From Branchipolynoe longqiensis (lineage: Eukaryota; Annelida; Polychaeta; Phyllodocida; Polynoidae): a DNA stretch of 64,000 nucleotides. Under the pieces are notes generated by a model, which did not search any database, had not been told where the DNA came from, and saw only the letters and a program-made list of their open reading frames with translations. Numbering within the stretch: position 1 is the stretch's first letter; each line of letters starts with the position of its first letter. The stretch is taken from positions 76,159,045 to 76,223,044 of the forward strand of contig CM059198.1 of assembly GCA_030323885.1 (NCBI GenBank). Reading direction: 5' to 3'. Positions 41,661 through 54,447 of this stretch are shown here, one piece after another. Position numbers and translations under genes: made by a program.

Positions 41661-42364
41661 TGTCTGGCAGATGTTGGCTTCTGCCGGGTCTTAGATAGTC
41701 TGCCAGATGTGAACAATATCTTTCTGATTTTGAAAGTGTCTTCCAGATGCTGAGCCTGTAATGTGTAGTCAGTGTCTGACAAATGCAGTAAGTGTCTGAC
41801 AAATGCAGTCAGTGTTTGACAGGTGTTCACAACACCTGATCAAAGTAGACAGTATCCACCAAATACAGACAGATCTGGACAGAGTCTGACAATATGACAG
41901 GACTATTGCACCTTCAAACTCATTTTTCTCTTTTACTGCACACTCCATCACACAACATGCTTCCAACTGCCCCCCCCCCCCCACCAACCACCACTCCCAG
42001 TAATCAATCTATTCTCCTCCACATCCCAGCTACAATCACTAGCCACCACTCCCATTAATCAGTCTAGTCCTGACGATTTTTCCCATGAACATTCTGGGGA
42101 GCCTCCGTGCTATTAATTAACTTAGACCAATCATCTCATCCACAATATAGGCAAACATTTAGAAATGAACCGCGTCATCACCCATTCAGAATGTATGTAA
42201 ACATTTACATATGGAGCTCACTGACTCACTAATATGTCAATAGAGAAATTAACCGACCTACATTTACAATCACCACCATTACATTTAATTAGAGAGGTTA
42301 CTGTTAGTGACTACTTACAATGACAACTGTACCCAATATGCGCACAGAAGACACTGTTTCTATA
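41661..42364. other. Unannotated stretch
   Basis: A short tandem of gtgtctgacaaatgcagtaa-type units at 41775-41822 and a poly-C run at 41970-41981. No gene recognised. Confidence 0.45.
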
Positions 42365-42675
42365 CTGTCCAATGTGTATGGCAGTAGATGTACACTATTA
42401 ACCATGTATCCACTAACTCACACAGGTAGTGATCGTTCCAATACACACGACTATGGTGGTAGATGTACACTATTAACCCTGTCTACACTAACTCACACAG
42501 GTAGTGCTCGTTCCAATATAGACGACTATGGTGGTAGATGTACACTATCAACCCTGTCTCCACTAACTCACACAGGTAGTGCTCATTCCAATACACACGA
42601 CTATGGTGGTAGATGTACACTATTAACCCTGTCTCCACTAACTCACACAGGTAGTGCTCGTTCCAATATAAGTGA
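42365..42675. repeat. 75-bp minisatellite
   Basis: cgactatggtggtagatgta ... gctcgttccaata, at about 42448, 42523 and 42598, plus a diverged first copy. The 148-codon frame here is an artefact. Confidence 0.92.
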
Positions 42676-42935
42676 CTGCACTGTTCACCATAGTTTTCTA
42701 GATCTGTCAGCCATTTTCACACGATACTTTTCCAGGACCAGGAGCCACCATTTTCCAGTATTTTAACAAACAATTTAGTCCTGGTGTCAGCTGTTATAAA
42801 GTGTCACTGTTTACTTCGGGCTTAAAAAAAAGAAAAAAAGCTACGTAATATGATACACGATATGTGAATAAACAAACCATCACCCTATTATCTGGGATGG
42901 ATCTCCATAATTTTCAACAATTGAATTTTCAAGTA

Positions 42936-43111
42936 CAGTAAAACCTCTCTAACCGACCACCTCCACAGATCGACCACTTCCCGATACCAATCACTTTATT
43001 TGGGTCCCAACAATACCATTGTAACCCTATTATAGCTCCCTGAACCGACCACCTCCCTAAATGGACCACTTATCGTCGGCCCCAAGGTCCGTCGATTTTG
43101 AGGTTTAACTG
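42936..43111 (+). mobile_element. TA-flanked MITE, 176 bp
   Basis: CAGTAAAACCTCTCTAACCG at left; gattttgaggtttaactg at right is its imperfect inverse. Flanked by TA at 42934-42935 and 43112-43113, as in Tc1/mariner-type elements. Confidence 0.85.
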
Positions 43112-43215
43112 TACTTTCAAGGGCCTGAATAACTTTTTGAATGTAAAAAATTGCCAAGGTTTTCCAGAACCCTGCACTAACCCTGGAAATGCATGGAACC
43201 TGGTCTGCCCTGCGC

Positions 43216-43566
43216 CAATAATTCTACACTGCAGACAGTATGCGTGACCTTTTTACTAAAGTAAAACAAGAAAACATGTTAGCCTTTTTGAGGGCAGCTG
43301 GACTGTAGCACCTCATATAGTTTACTAAATAAATTCTATCAATTATTAATAAAACTGTTCTTTTTCTATGGGAATTTGTTTCCCTTGACCACAAATATAT
43401 GATTGTGAGCTTTCTAATTTAATGAGTGTCTATTGGCACATAATTGATTGTCTGCTTTTACATGTAAAGCGATGGTTTGAACAAAAAACTAACTTTTCTC
43501 GCCGTGAATATAGCCTATGCTGCCGACACGGCGTAAAGCAACTACCAATCAATCAATCAATCAATC
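43216..43566 (-). repeat. Dispersed repeat R2, complete minus-strand copy
   Basis: Inverse of 31720-32045: ttttactaaagtaaaacaag at left, tttttgagggcagctgg, then acggcgtaaagcaactacca ending in an (aatc)n run at 43545-43566. Confidence 0.85.
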
Positions 43567-43704
43567 AAGCCTAGTTTGGACACGGAACCAGGACCTCGCT
43601 TTGGTGCAATACGTGCCAATCCGTGTCTGATGCAGTGGTGGCTTTCCACACCTACCGTGTGTGGATGCTGGTAAAATGAGGTGCCAAGCCCACCTCGCCA
43701 CAAG

Positions 43705-44480
43705 TCTACATAACTAAGTGTTCAGCCAATATTCACACAAACTGCAGTCTCCATAACTAAGGATTCAGCCAATATTCACACAAACTGCAGTCTATGTAAC
43801 TAAGGGTTCAGCCAATATTCACACAAACTGCAGTCTACATAACTAAGGGTTCAGCCAATATTCACACAAACTGCAGTCTACATAACTAAGGATTCAGCCA
43901 ATATTCACACAAACTGCAGTCTACATAACTAAGGATTCAGACAATATTCGCACAAACTGCAGTCTACATAACTAAGGGTTCAGCCAATATTCACACAAAC
44001 TGCAGTCTACATAACTAAGGGTTCAGCCAATATTCACACAAACTGCAGTCTACGTAACTAAGGGTTCAGCCAATATTCACACAAACTGCAGTCTACGTAA
44101 CTAAGGGTTCAGCCAATATTCGCACAAACTGCAGTCTACATAACTAAGGGTTCAGCCAATATTCACACAAACTGCAGTCTACATAACTAAGGATTCAGCC
44201 AATATTCACACAAACTGCAGTCTACGTAACTAAGAGTTCAGCCAATATTCACACAAACTGCGGTCTACGTAACTAAGGATTCAGTCAATATTCGCACAAA
44301 CTGCGGTCTACATAACTAAGGATTCAGCCAATATTCGCACAAACTGCACTCTACATGACTGAGGGTTCAGACAATATTCACACAAACTGCAGCCTACGTA
44401 ACTAAGGATTCAGCAAATATTTAAACAAACTGCAGTCTACACAACTAAGGGTTCAGCCAATATTCGCACAAAACTGCTGG
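43705..44480. repeat. 43-bp minisatellite
   Basis: Unit agtctacataactaagggtt + cagccaatattcacacaaactgc, about 18 copies. Contains telomere-like aagggtt but at 43-bp spacing. Confidence 0.95.
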
Positions 44481-45721
44481 CTATGGGTGTAGTGGGATTT
44501 AATAAATAAAATATATATAAAAAGAAGCTTGCACTTCATACACTACGCGCATTCAGCGGCAAGCTTAGACCAGCATGTCTAGATAGCTCGTAATTGTTCG
44601 CTTAGGTAACCACTGCATACCAACAGATGTTAAATAACAGATGACTACACATACAGTCTCTAGTGCACCATATTGACATCCTGAAAGCGGGTCAATATAG
44701 ACACTGCTGGTAAACCAGTGCATAAAACATGACGCCAATCGATAGTAAGCTATGCGTAACAGCGCATACTCCAATTGTACTAGAAGAAATCAACTGAGGT
44801 GATTTTAACACATTGATTACAGCATTATTTGTCTTACTGTAGCGAAATAAGCACATCCTGCAAATTGCTAACCATAGCGAGTTTGGAATGGCTAAAGACC
44901 CGGGAAGGATCAGTCCCTGCTTACTGGATCAAAGCTCAACCGCACGTATCTGACACGAGGCAGAGAAGGGTTAGGAGCACTTTGATAAAGGCCATTAACA
45001 AGTCTTCGACAGGGTAAAGCGCCTTGAAAGTTGAATTGACAATTATTGGGATGATTCACGGTACCCTTCAACAAACATTTAAATAAAATGCTAATTATTT
45101 TGATTGCTTATTGTAAACACCACGATTTCAAACAACAAAAATTTAATTAAATGTGTTGATATTGATTTTTTTTTTTAAAGGGGGAAATTTGACCACAAAA
45201 GATAATCAAATCTGACACTATAGAAGGAGGGTTCTGCTAACCACGTTCTATTTTACAAATATAGAGGGATTTATTAAGGTTAATTGTTGAACCATTAGTC
45301 ACCCAACCTTCTAAGAAGTATGCCAAAAATTGTCTTTTATAATAAAAGATTCATTCTAACTTGGCCAAAAAGGCAATTTTAAAACATGGCATTTCCGTGA
45401 AAAAGTGTAGCAACACAGGATCGACGCTAAATATCTCACACACTCCCCCCTCTTACCTCCATGTACACAAACACCAGCTGCGCAGACTCACGACTATCAA
45501 TGATTGGCAGGTGTCATACTGAGATAATGATCAAAGTGTGTGTGCGTGTGTGTATTGAGCCTACCTCCTACCACTTGTTTGACGTAGAGTGCACCTGCTA
45601 TTTACTATTGTGTCCATATTATCGCCTTTCAATTACCAGATGGAAAAGGCACCAAGGTCTTAGCTAGGCTAGCCACATAGACAGGATTTTCCATATGAAG
45701 AAAGTAAAACTAAGGTACGCT
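44481..45721. other. Unannotated stretch
   Basis: AT-rich with no recognisable gene or repeat. A TATA-rich run lies at 44505-44520. Confidence 0.4.
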
Positions 45722-46412
45722 CTATTCACGCCGCGGCCATGTTGAAACCAGACCGAGGCCACATATGCATCTGTGAGGCGCCGCTGTATGAAAAGTGATG
45801 CGAATACTTTGTTGTCGACCATACCCTCTGGAAATCACTCAAATTTGAGGGTATTCATTTTTTAAACAAAAATATTCATCTTTGCATACCTGTTTTCTAT
45901 CTATTGGCCAATTTTCACAAAGATTGGGTGACCCTTGCATGGTGATTTTTCCATTCTTTAACTACAATGTGTATGTCAACTTCAAGTCTGCATAGTTATG
46001 GTGGTATCATGTACCATGCAGCACTGTCAGCGTAGTTATCTGTGTAACACAGTTAAACAACTAGTGTTAGTAATTACAAATTAATAAAAGCTTTAAAATA
46101 TATATTAAAAATATACATATTAAGAAAGTTATGCAATTTTGAATTTAAGAAAAGATTGGCAACCAGGGTGAACGACTTTGTTGACATTGCCTAGTGAAAT
46201 GCATCTGATCATCACTCAATCTTCATGAAAATTGACCAATAGATAGAAAAAAGCTATGCAAAAATGAATATGATAGTTTCAAAAGTGAATATCTTCAAAT
46301 TTTACTCCTTTAATTTCTGTAGTAGTTCATACACATCGGCACTTATGGCCATTTCCAATACACACGCGAACTCAGCCTAGTTTTGATGCCAAATTAGGTG
46401 AAACGTGAATAG
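45722..46412. mobile_element. Foldback element with about 220-bp inverted arms
   Basis: The left arm (45722-45943) and right arm (about 46195-46412) are diverged inverted complements. Clear paired blocks are tgcatacctgttttctatct with ttggccaattttcac, and atattcatctttgcat. Outer ends both read ctattcacg. The 250-bp centre has no ORF. No target duplication found. Confidence 0.7.
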
Positions 46413-47104
46413 TTTGAATTGGGGCTACTACGTGCGCACAAAAACCACCATGGTAGACATGCCATGATTGGTTGCACAGCTCAGTCTACTGGAAAAGTCA
46501 TCGCAGGCAATGGTATGCTATGGTGATCATGTATCATCTCATCCTACATTATGATTCAATAAGCTAAATAGACACAACCCATGAAGATATACGTGATCTG
46601 GTGGAATGGATATGTGACTTCGCAGATCAATGCATACTTATTGATAAGGATTTGCGTTACTCTGCTGGTACCTGGTACACAAAGCAGCGATGCTTGCTGA
46701 AGGGGTTATTGCTACCACTTCATCACATTCTGTTGGATGTGCCACATACAGACTGATTAGGGGCAGAGAGAGTAGACACAAACTGACAAAGAGCATAGAA
46801 TAGACAGAGAAAGGACCGAAAGCAGAGAAGAGGAGACAAGAGAAGACAACGTCAGAGGGGGTCTGGAGCGGGGGAGGGGGGGGGGGGCTCAGAAAGAGAA
46901 GAAAGTAGGATAACAGATGGATTAAGAGGGGGATGACAAGGAAAGGAAGGCATGACAGTGGGATCAGCAAGTTGCTGATACAAAAACAAATGCAGCTGTG
47001 CCTAGGCTGCCAGTTGGCAGTATGAAGTGGGAGACTGAAGTGGGAGACTGAAGTAGGAGACTGTGTGAAGTGTCAGACCTGGCGATATGTGACTGCCACC
47101 CACT
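46413..47104. other. Unannotated stretch
   Basis: Purine-rich block with poly-G at 46780-46960. No gene recognised. Confidence 0.4.
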
Positions 47105-47228
47105 CGCTATTTTCAATTTTAGCACTCTATTATTGTCACACTCATAAATAACTCAATTAGATATTAGCTCTGAATAGTCACACTCATAAATAACAGAATT
47201 CGATATAGTCACACTCATAAATAACAGA
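47105..47228. repeat. Short tandem repeat, tcacactcataaataac
   Basis: Three copies of agtcacactcataaataaca with 40-50-bp spacing. Confidence 0.75.
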
Positions 47229-47234
47229 ATGTGA

Positions 47235-47545
47235 TAAATACTGCAGCTATCCTCACTGGGATAGCGCTAACCCTGCATTGAAAGAGGGATAGGCTAACAC
47301 GGGTTAGGATCGTGAGGATACCGCGAACACCGCTGCATGTGTACAGTTTTTGCACCACTATCCCGGTGATAGACACTATCCCCAGGATAGTAACGCTAAC
47401 ACCATTTCATGCATAGTTTTTGCACCACTATCGCGGTGATAGCTACTATCCCTAGGATAGTAGTGCTGACACTGCTCTATGCAGACCGTTTTGGCACCGC
47501 TATCTCGTGGATAGCCACACAAACACCGCTTCATGCATACTGCCC
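47235..47545. repeat. About 72-bp repeat rich in small palindromes
   Basis: gtttttgcaccactatc recurs 72 bp apart. Each copy carries inverted pairs such as actatccctaggatagt and tatcccggtgata. Confidence 0.8.
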
Positions 47546-48959
47546 CAGAGGGACACCCGTTCGAGCCTCGCAGTCAGAAAACAGAACAGACCATATATCA
47601 AGTGGCACCAGGTCATCCCAAACCCCGAGTGCACAGAGGTAACAACAGTGCAGCTGAGCAGCATGCATCGCTCCAGAGACACTTCCGCCAAAAGCCAAAC
47701 ACCAGCACAGCCCTATTCGCAGCGGCATGAAAAATGGCATGCAGGACGAGTCTGGTCAATTTGATGTTTTTACGGGATGGCTCAACCTCCCAGAGTTTCG
47801 TTATTGATCGACCTAGTGGGTCTGGTAGCACCTATGGCATTACATACATTGATCCGCCAGAGGGGTCTGGTATTGGAGGATTGACGATTCATACAGGTGT
47901 CTGTACAAAACCAATACCACCCGTCTCTATGATGGCCAAATGCCTTCTGCTGATGGGGTCAAGAAAAGGAAACTACATCCGGCGCATGCGTACTGCTGCT
48001 AGTCTACTTTCATTATTCAAGACCAGAATCCTAAAAGCCCACCCCCCTATTCAATCCTTTTTTATATTATTATTATTATTATTGTTGTTGTTGGTGTTGG
48101 TGTTGAGGCAGATGGGTGATGTTGCTGAGGGCATTGATTACTTGTCCAGTAACAGGATTGCCCCACATGGCACACACAAACCAGCTGTGGCAGGTTTACG
48201 CTCAAAAACCTTTACGGAACAATCAGACACCGATGATCTCATCTCACTCCGCCTCCTGAAACTGCCACAGAGGGTGCCACTAGCCGCTTTCACTTTCAGC
48301 CTACTTGCAAGTGGCGCACTGTAGTCTGGGTAAGGAGCGCCACTGGCCCAGCATTTACCTAATCACATAGAACTAACTTCTACCCCCCCCCCCCCATCCC
48401 CCCCAAAAAAACATGCATAGTGAGAAGACAAGTAAAAAACAACCAGGCTATCGTGGGAGAGGAGTGTGGCGCCATCTCTTTGATTACTGCTCGGGGCGAC
48501 CTCTAGTGGCAAGTTGAGGTGCAGTGGCCACCATCACAACACTGAACCGCCACGCTCCAGACGCTTCTAGCAATGCCTGGCGTTAAAGGGGCCGACTTTC
48601 TTTTTCAAAATTAATTATATATTGATGAATATATTTACCCTTCTAATAATGGATAAGCGCGTTAACAATTTTTTTCAGCGCTGGCCAGCACTAATCCAAT
48701 TTGATTTAAATCTTCTGCATTTTGTTTTAGTAATAATTTAGGTTTTCTTGCTTCTTGTTTATGGCTTGTAACTGTTTGTAGATTGCAAACAGTCCAACAT
48801 CCAGCTTTTGCTCTACTTGGTAGCATGGACTGTGTGTGAAGCCAGCTATAAGTCGCACGGCCAACTTGATTCAACCACTCGGAAAAAGTCCACGTGGTAG
48901 ACAGGGTTAGTTGGATGTGAACAGAGGTGCCAAGTCCGCACATACAGGGCTGACTGTCG
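47546..48959. other. Unannotated stretch
   Basis: Contains (ATT)n/(GTT)n at 48063-48100 and poly-C at 48384-48397. A 196-codon plus frame (47734-48324) passes through the microsatellite as polyLeu and has no domain; not called. A CTCF-like match lies at 48495-48510. Confidence 0.4.
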
Positions 48960-49735
48960 GTACACACACAAGGCCGACTGTCGGTACACACACAGGGCCG
49001 ACTGTTTGCACACACACATGGCCGACTGTCTGCGCATACACAGGGCCAACTGACTGCACACACATAGGGCCGACTGTCTGCGCACACACAGGGCCGACTG
49101 TCTGCGCACACATAGGGCCGACTGTCTGTGCGCACACACGGCCAACTGTCGGCACACACACAGGGCTGACTCTGCACACAGACAAGGATGACTGTGTACA
49201 CACACCAGGCCAACTGTCTGTACACACAGGGCCAACTGTCCGTACACACACCAGGCCAGCTATCTTCACACACACAGGGCCAACTGTGTGTACACCCACC
49301 AGGCCAGCTGTCTTCACACACACAGGGCCAACTGTCTGTACAAACACAGGGCCTACTGTCTGCGCACACATAGGGCCGACTGTCTGCACACACATAGGGC
49401 CGACTGTCTGCGCGCACACACAGCCAACTGTCGGCACACACACAGGGTTGACTGTGCACACAGACAAGGATGACCGTCTGTACACACACACCAGGCCAAC
49501 TGTCCGTACACACACCAGGCCAGCTATCTTTACACACACAGGGCCAACTGTGTGTACACCCACCAGGCCAGCTGTCTTCACACACACAGGGCCAACTGTC
49601 TGTACAAACACAGGGCTGACTGTCTGCACACACAGGGCTGACTGTATGTACACACAGGACCGACTGTCTGCACACACAACAGGCCGACTGTCTTCACACA
49701 CACACACACCAGGCCGACTGTCTGCACACACAGTA
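48960..49735. repeat. 24-bp minisatellite with 282-bp higher-order duplication
   Basis: Unit gggccgactgtctgcgcaca + cata, period 24 bp. The block starting gacaaggatgac at 49181 is repeated at 49463. Long frames of 271-337 codons on both strands come from the multiple-of-three unit. Confidence 0.94.
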
Positions 49736-50283
49736 CTGACTGCCTATCCCCCTGTCCTCCCCCTCACACATTACCGACTGTTTGTATATATCTAGAACTT
49801 GTTACGAGCTTGTTTGTCTATTTACAAGGTGAATTGTTAGTGTCGTCAAGCGCTACTGAGTGTTGACTTGTGCAACAGCCCCACATTGTGAACGCCAATG
49901 TCAGTGCCATTAGAGCCCTTTAGGTCAAGGGTCAGACAGCAAGGGTCAAAGAACATTCATTAGCAGAACCCTTCCTCATGGTCGCCTACCCAACTTGGCC
50001 AGACATTCAGTACAAATGACATTCAAAGGTGACCAAGGTCAAACTGGTGAACAGGTACAACATTTTAGAAAGAGTTTTTCTTCTTCCGACAATTTATTCC
50101 CCACGAAGTTGCGTTGTTTTGATTAGTTTGCGAAGTGAAAATTGCTGATCATATATTTAACTTCTTCGATGATTAATCACACTATAGACTTTTTAAACAA
50201 GTATGTATTACAATCGTATTGGGGATCGAGTCGCAGCTACCAGCTGCAGTGACGAGCTAGAGGTTGGTACATATAACTGAGGC
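49736..50283. other. Unannotated stretch
   Basis: No gene or repeat identified. Confidence 0.4.
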
Positions 50284-50293
50284 TCATGGCACA

Positions 50294-50629
50294 GCACCAG
50301 ACGAGATGGCCAAATGAGTTAAGCGTCCGCCTGCCGTTTTGGTAGAAAGTGGGATTCGAACCATGGTCGAGTCAAACCAATGACGTAAAAATTTATACTT
50401 GTCATTTCCTAGCCAGGCTCTCAGCATTATTAGAATAGGGCAAGGACTGGTTGGGTCAGTGTCAGGATAATGTGACCGAATGGGATATCAGGTCATGGGG
50501 CTGGTGGCATTGTCTCCTAGTAGGGCAACACTATAAAGTTACCATAAGTACACACTGTCACAAGTCGGTACCCATCTTGATATGACCTTAGATGTTGCCA
50601 GGATGCAAAACTCCAACAACCAACCAACA
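50294..50629 (+). mobile_element. SINE-A, full length, 10-bp target duplication
   Basis: Head gagatggccaaatgagttaa (A box), gggattcgaaccatgg (B box), complete body and tail ending aaactccaacaaccaaccaa. Flanked by tcatggcaca at 50284-50293 and 50630-50639. Best reference copy in the window. Confidence 0.95.
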
Positions 50630-50639
50630 TCATGGCACA

Positions 50640-51035
50640 AGTTTGTGGAGGTTAGAGACGGGACACCTGATGCCCACAGAAGTGACAGGCTCACCCTACA
50701 CTGTCCGCAGTCATCGGCTGGTTGGGGCTGGTGCTCAAAGATCCACAGTCATGCAGGAAGACAAACTGCTGGTTAAACCCATAACATCATGCTGCCATGA
50801 AAAGTTGTCACACTTGTCGAAGTTTCTCTTCTTCGCTGAATGAAACCGACAATTTACTACTGCCCACTTTTTGCACATGTCTGTTAAATTCCACGCCCAT
50901 TTGTTTCTCTCAGAACAAAAAGTTGAACGTAATTACATAATGACAAAATATTGGGTGGCTTATGTCTTGGCCGGCTGAGATTCTCCACTGAGCTGCCTGG
51001 TGGCCACCAACCCCTAACGGAAGTGACGTTTTCTA
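50640..51035. other. Unannotated stretch
   Basis: Nothing recognised between two SINE-A copies of opposite orientation. Confidence 0.4.
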
Positions 51036-51389
51036 CAGGTTTGTTTGTTGTATTAGGTCCTAGCAACATCTAAGGCCATATCAGGACAGGTACCGACTTG
51101 TGACAGTGCGCACTCATGGCGACTTTATAGTGCTGCCCCAATGGGAGACCAGGCCACCAGCACCGTGACCTGATATATCCTACTCAGTCACATTATCCTG
51201 ACACAGCCAACCAGTCTGTGACCTATCCTAATAATGCCGAGCGCCTGGTTAGGAAGCGACAAGTACCAATCTTTATGCCATTGGTTTGACTCGACTAGGG
51301 TTCGAACTCATGCTTCCATGGGTTCGGATCCCCATATCTCCCAAAACAGGAGACGGACGTTCAACTCATTCAGCCATCCCATCTGGTCT
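51036..51389 (-). mobile_element. SINE-A, full length, duplicated B-box subfamily
   Basis: Tail, body and head ending agccatcccatctggtc. The head contains gggttcgaactcatgcttcc and atgggttcggatcccc. Probable 7-bp duplication ttttcta at 51029-51035 and 51390-51396. Confidence 0.92.
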
Positions 51390-51396
51390 TTTCTAT

Positions 51397-52132
51397 CGGT
51401 AAACATGCCACTTGGCTGTGTCTGTGACAGCAAAGTGTTGGTAGGCATATAGATAACTACACTGGCGTACTATTATTTTACAATTACTGCATCATGTGAA
51501 CGGTTAATCCTGAGCAGAATTTGTAATAACGCCACATGAACAGCATTCCGAAACAGATATGCGCCAGAACCCTGGTGCCCCACCATCCACCACCGCAGCA
51601 TGTAGGACCTCAGAGCCTAACTAGAGTGCCCGAAGGCTTCCTTGTTGGCACCAATTGTCTTAATTTGGGATCGGTTGGTTTATGACTAACATTAAATTAC
51701 AGGACTAGTCCATGGTTACCCACTAGGATACGCTAGGATATACTGTGACGTCACACCATACTACAGGGCTATATTAGGAAGGGGATACAGGTTGGTCAGC
51801 CTTGAACAACGTAATCTACTACAACCAAATAGGTCCATTGTAATGCAGAGCACATATATACCCCCCACCTCTGTATGGTCAGTTAGTGAAGGTAATGGCC
51901 ATTCAAGGTAGCCGGCATTGGCATGACAATGGGAGGACTGCTCAGGGGACGGAGATTCAACTGAAACTAGCCACTAGAGAACCATTAGACAGCCACTAGG
52001 TATATAGTCACTAGGTGGCCACTAGATGATCGGAGTAAAAATAGCATTCCGGTGTCATAAATGGTGACTTGTGAAAAGCTGGCAACGCAAACCATATAGA
52101 TGTGAATTCTTTAGCAAGCCACTCCGGCACGT
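51397..52132. other. Unannotated stretch
   Basis: No gene recognised. Short direct repeats tagccactag / cagccactag near 51967-52020. Confidence 0.4.
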
Positions 52133-52424
52133 TGTAAAAGGTGGCTCCTGAGGATCTGTTAACACCAAAGGCAAGGCACTCAAAATACCCTTGTAGAATT
52201 TTTCGATATTTGAGATATGGGCTATGGAGAACTACTCTATAATAAATTGCAAACTAGTCTATATTATAGATGGTATGTAAAACCAAAGGCATATGAGGTA
52301 TATGTGGAGTTGGTGATCCATTACTAATTAAAGATAGAAATTGTATATCAATATAGAGAGTGAGAGAGGGTCACTTCTTGACCTGAGAGAGGGTCACTTC
52401 TTGACTTGTGAGAGTCTTTGGAAC

Positions 52425-52744
52425 TCTCCTCACATACCCCCTCCCCTCCAAGTGTTATTTATGGATCACTGCACACCAGACACAACAGGGCACCGTAGCC
52501 AGGTCTAACCATGCCTTGGTTACAAGGATATTGAACCCTCATTGGTGGATAGAGGAATGCCTGTTAGTGATTGGAAGACTGGATCATGTGATCACCACCA
52601 TCTTGTTTCTTGAAACTATATATACAATAAATGAGGGAGTCTCACTCTCCTACCTTTCACTCTTTATCTACTTTCCTTCCTTGCCAGTAGTGATTTCCTA
52701 TTAGCATATCTACACCACTCAAACCGCCAGCCGTCTACTTTACA
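52425..52744 (+). mobile_element. LTR-like repeat related to the solo LTR at 28056
   Basis: Shares taccccctcccctcc, atggatcactgcacac, aataaatgagg, ctttcactctttat and the end ctactttaca with 28220-28668. The left limit is uncertain: TGTAAA at 52133 would give 612 bp, nearly the same length as the other LTR, but no target duplication supports it. Confidence 0.5.
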
Positions 52745-52839
52745 CCCCGGAGGCAGTGAGACAGGGCTAGCTATACAGTGAGTAAGGTGAGACGGTCAGT
52801 TACACAGTGAGTAAGTTACAAAGAGTAAGAGCCGACACA

Positions 52840-52905
52840 CAGTTGGCTTAATGGTGAGGGCACTTGCCCTAGAGGGGTGTGGAGCGAGTCCAGGTATTGA
52901 TTTAT
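52840..52905 (+). mobile_element. tRNA-like SINE head, different family
   Basis: gttggcttaatggtgagggc resembles an A box and ggagcgagtcc a B box, about 40 bases apart. No cloverleaf with paired acceptor stem, so not a tRNA gene. Confidence 0.35.
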
Positions 52906-54447
52906 ACTTTATTGATGTAGTACTGCGGGTTGCAAGATGCGGGTTGCAACATATACTGGATGCTGTGGTACTACATACTGCAGGTAGCACAGCAACACCA
53001 ATTAGTGTACGTAAAGTTGGGCTGCATGCACAGCACGGAGAGCAGCCACCAGGTTACGCCATCCCAAAGGGTGCATGGTATCCTCCCGCACTCACATCAT
53101 GCCGGCCATCATGGCATGTTCAGCCATGTTGAAACCAGCAAAGTGTTGTTCATCACAGCAATATATAGCTGCCATCGGTACTGGTCCTGATACAACAGTG
53201 CATGGTCCGTACACATGTGAAGAGACGGAATTCAAGGCTTTTCAAGGCTGTTTTTAATAGGAATTCAAGATTGTTTTCATTTTAATGGAATTCAAGGCTC
53301 TTAAAGGGCATTTTCTAGACAAATTACCCACAATAGGTCAATTCAATGCACTAATCTTCCCAGCCATATATGGAGACTTATCTACACAATTCTTTTCAAG
53401 ATGATGAATAAATGTCAGGAAACGGATCGTGCATGAGAATATAGAACATGTTGGCGATACTATGTCGTATGCTCTGCTTCATTTGCAGATGTCACAGTAG
53501 GATCACAGTAGGATCCAATTATCGTGGAGATCTTCCATCCCTAAATAGAAAGACGCATGTAAAACCGTGCCCCTCTGGCCTCACATTGCTGACGACCACT
53601 TCACCAAGTAGACTGACTGCTGGCCTGAGGAGGCTGGTTCCTTTCTCGGCAGCTTGTCACGTGACTGACTACAATGTACATACATGTCCCATGAGGCCCG
53701 CCCCAGGCACCCTCCCCGCACCGTACCGGAAGCCACTGTGGCACAACCGGAAACTGGGGGCAGTGCTAGTTACCGGCCACCCTGGTACATTGTAGTCTGA
53801 TCCTGTCGGAAACAGGGCACGAACAAATATGGCCTGGTTTCTGTCAACCTGCATAATTTGTTGAGATCATCAAATTTTCTAACCAAACCACTTACTTAGA
53901 TTAGATGAAGTTACTTCAAACTAAATTAAAGTAGATCAAAGTAGATTAAAACGATCACCCTAACATAGCCACGTATATACGCCAACGTATATATGCGGTG
54001 TAAGGAGGCGCACTGTGCTGCCCCCGGTGGCTAGCGGGGAAACTCGGCATTGGTTCGCGGATGTACCACCGGATGGAGCTCGACGATGGGTATACCTTAC
54101 GAGCGCGCCCCGGCCGCGTCAGTCCATTTACAACACTGCTACTCTATAGACGCTTTCAAACTTTTCTCTTTCCTATTGTTTTTTCCTTACCTTAACGTTA
54201 GTCACTTGACCCAGCCAGATGCATTGTTTGACTGTGATTTGTAATAACTGATGTATCGACCATACGAGTGTCATGTTGTGCTTCCATTACATTTATGTAA
54301 AGAAATATAGCAAGACTATAAACTGACATTTTAAAGTGCCCGCAATTGACCAATTTCACAGATGCCAACATCGATTGCGTATAGCCTCGCCTTCAAATGC
54401 AATCGACGTCAGTCCTCAGAGATCACCAATTGCACCAAAGCCTAGCG
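52906..54447. other. Unannotated stretch
   Basis: A short R3-like patch (gaagttacttcaaactaaat, near 53925) and a CTCF-like match at 54018-54031. Several 60- to 115-codon frames without domains. Confidence 0.35.

Noticed and set aside
47734..48324. 196-codon plus-strand frame
   Set aside because: Runs through an (ATT)n/(GTT)n microsatellite as polyLeu; the flanking parts show no domain or splice logic.
48662..49795. Frames of 274-337 codons with Cys/Val or His/Thr repeats
   Set aside because: 24-bp minisatellite with a multiple-of-three unit; all orientations are open.
50294..50380. Possible tRNA gene (A and B boxes)
   Set aside because: No cloverleaf with a paired acceptor stem; the segment is the head of a SINE followed by its body and flanked by target duplications. 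The same holds for other SINE heads.
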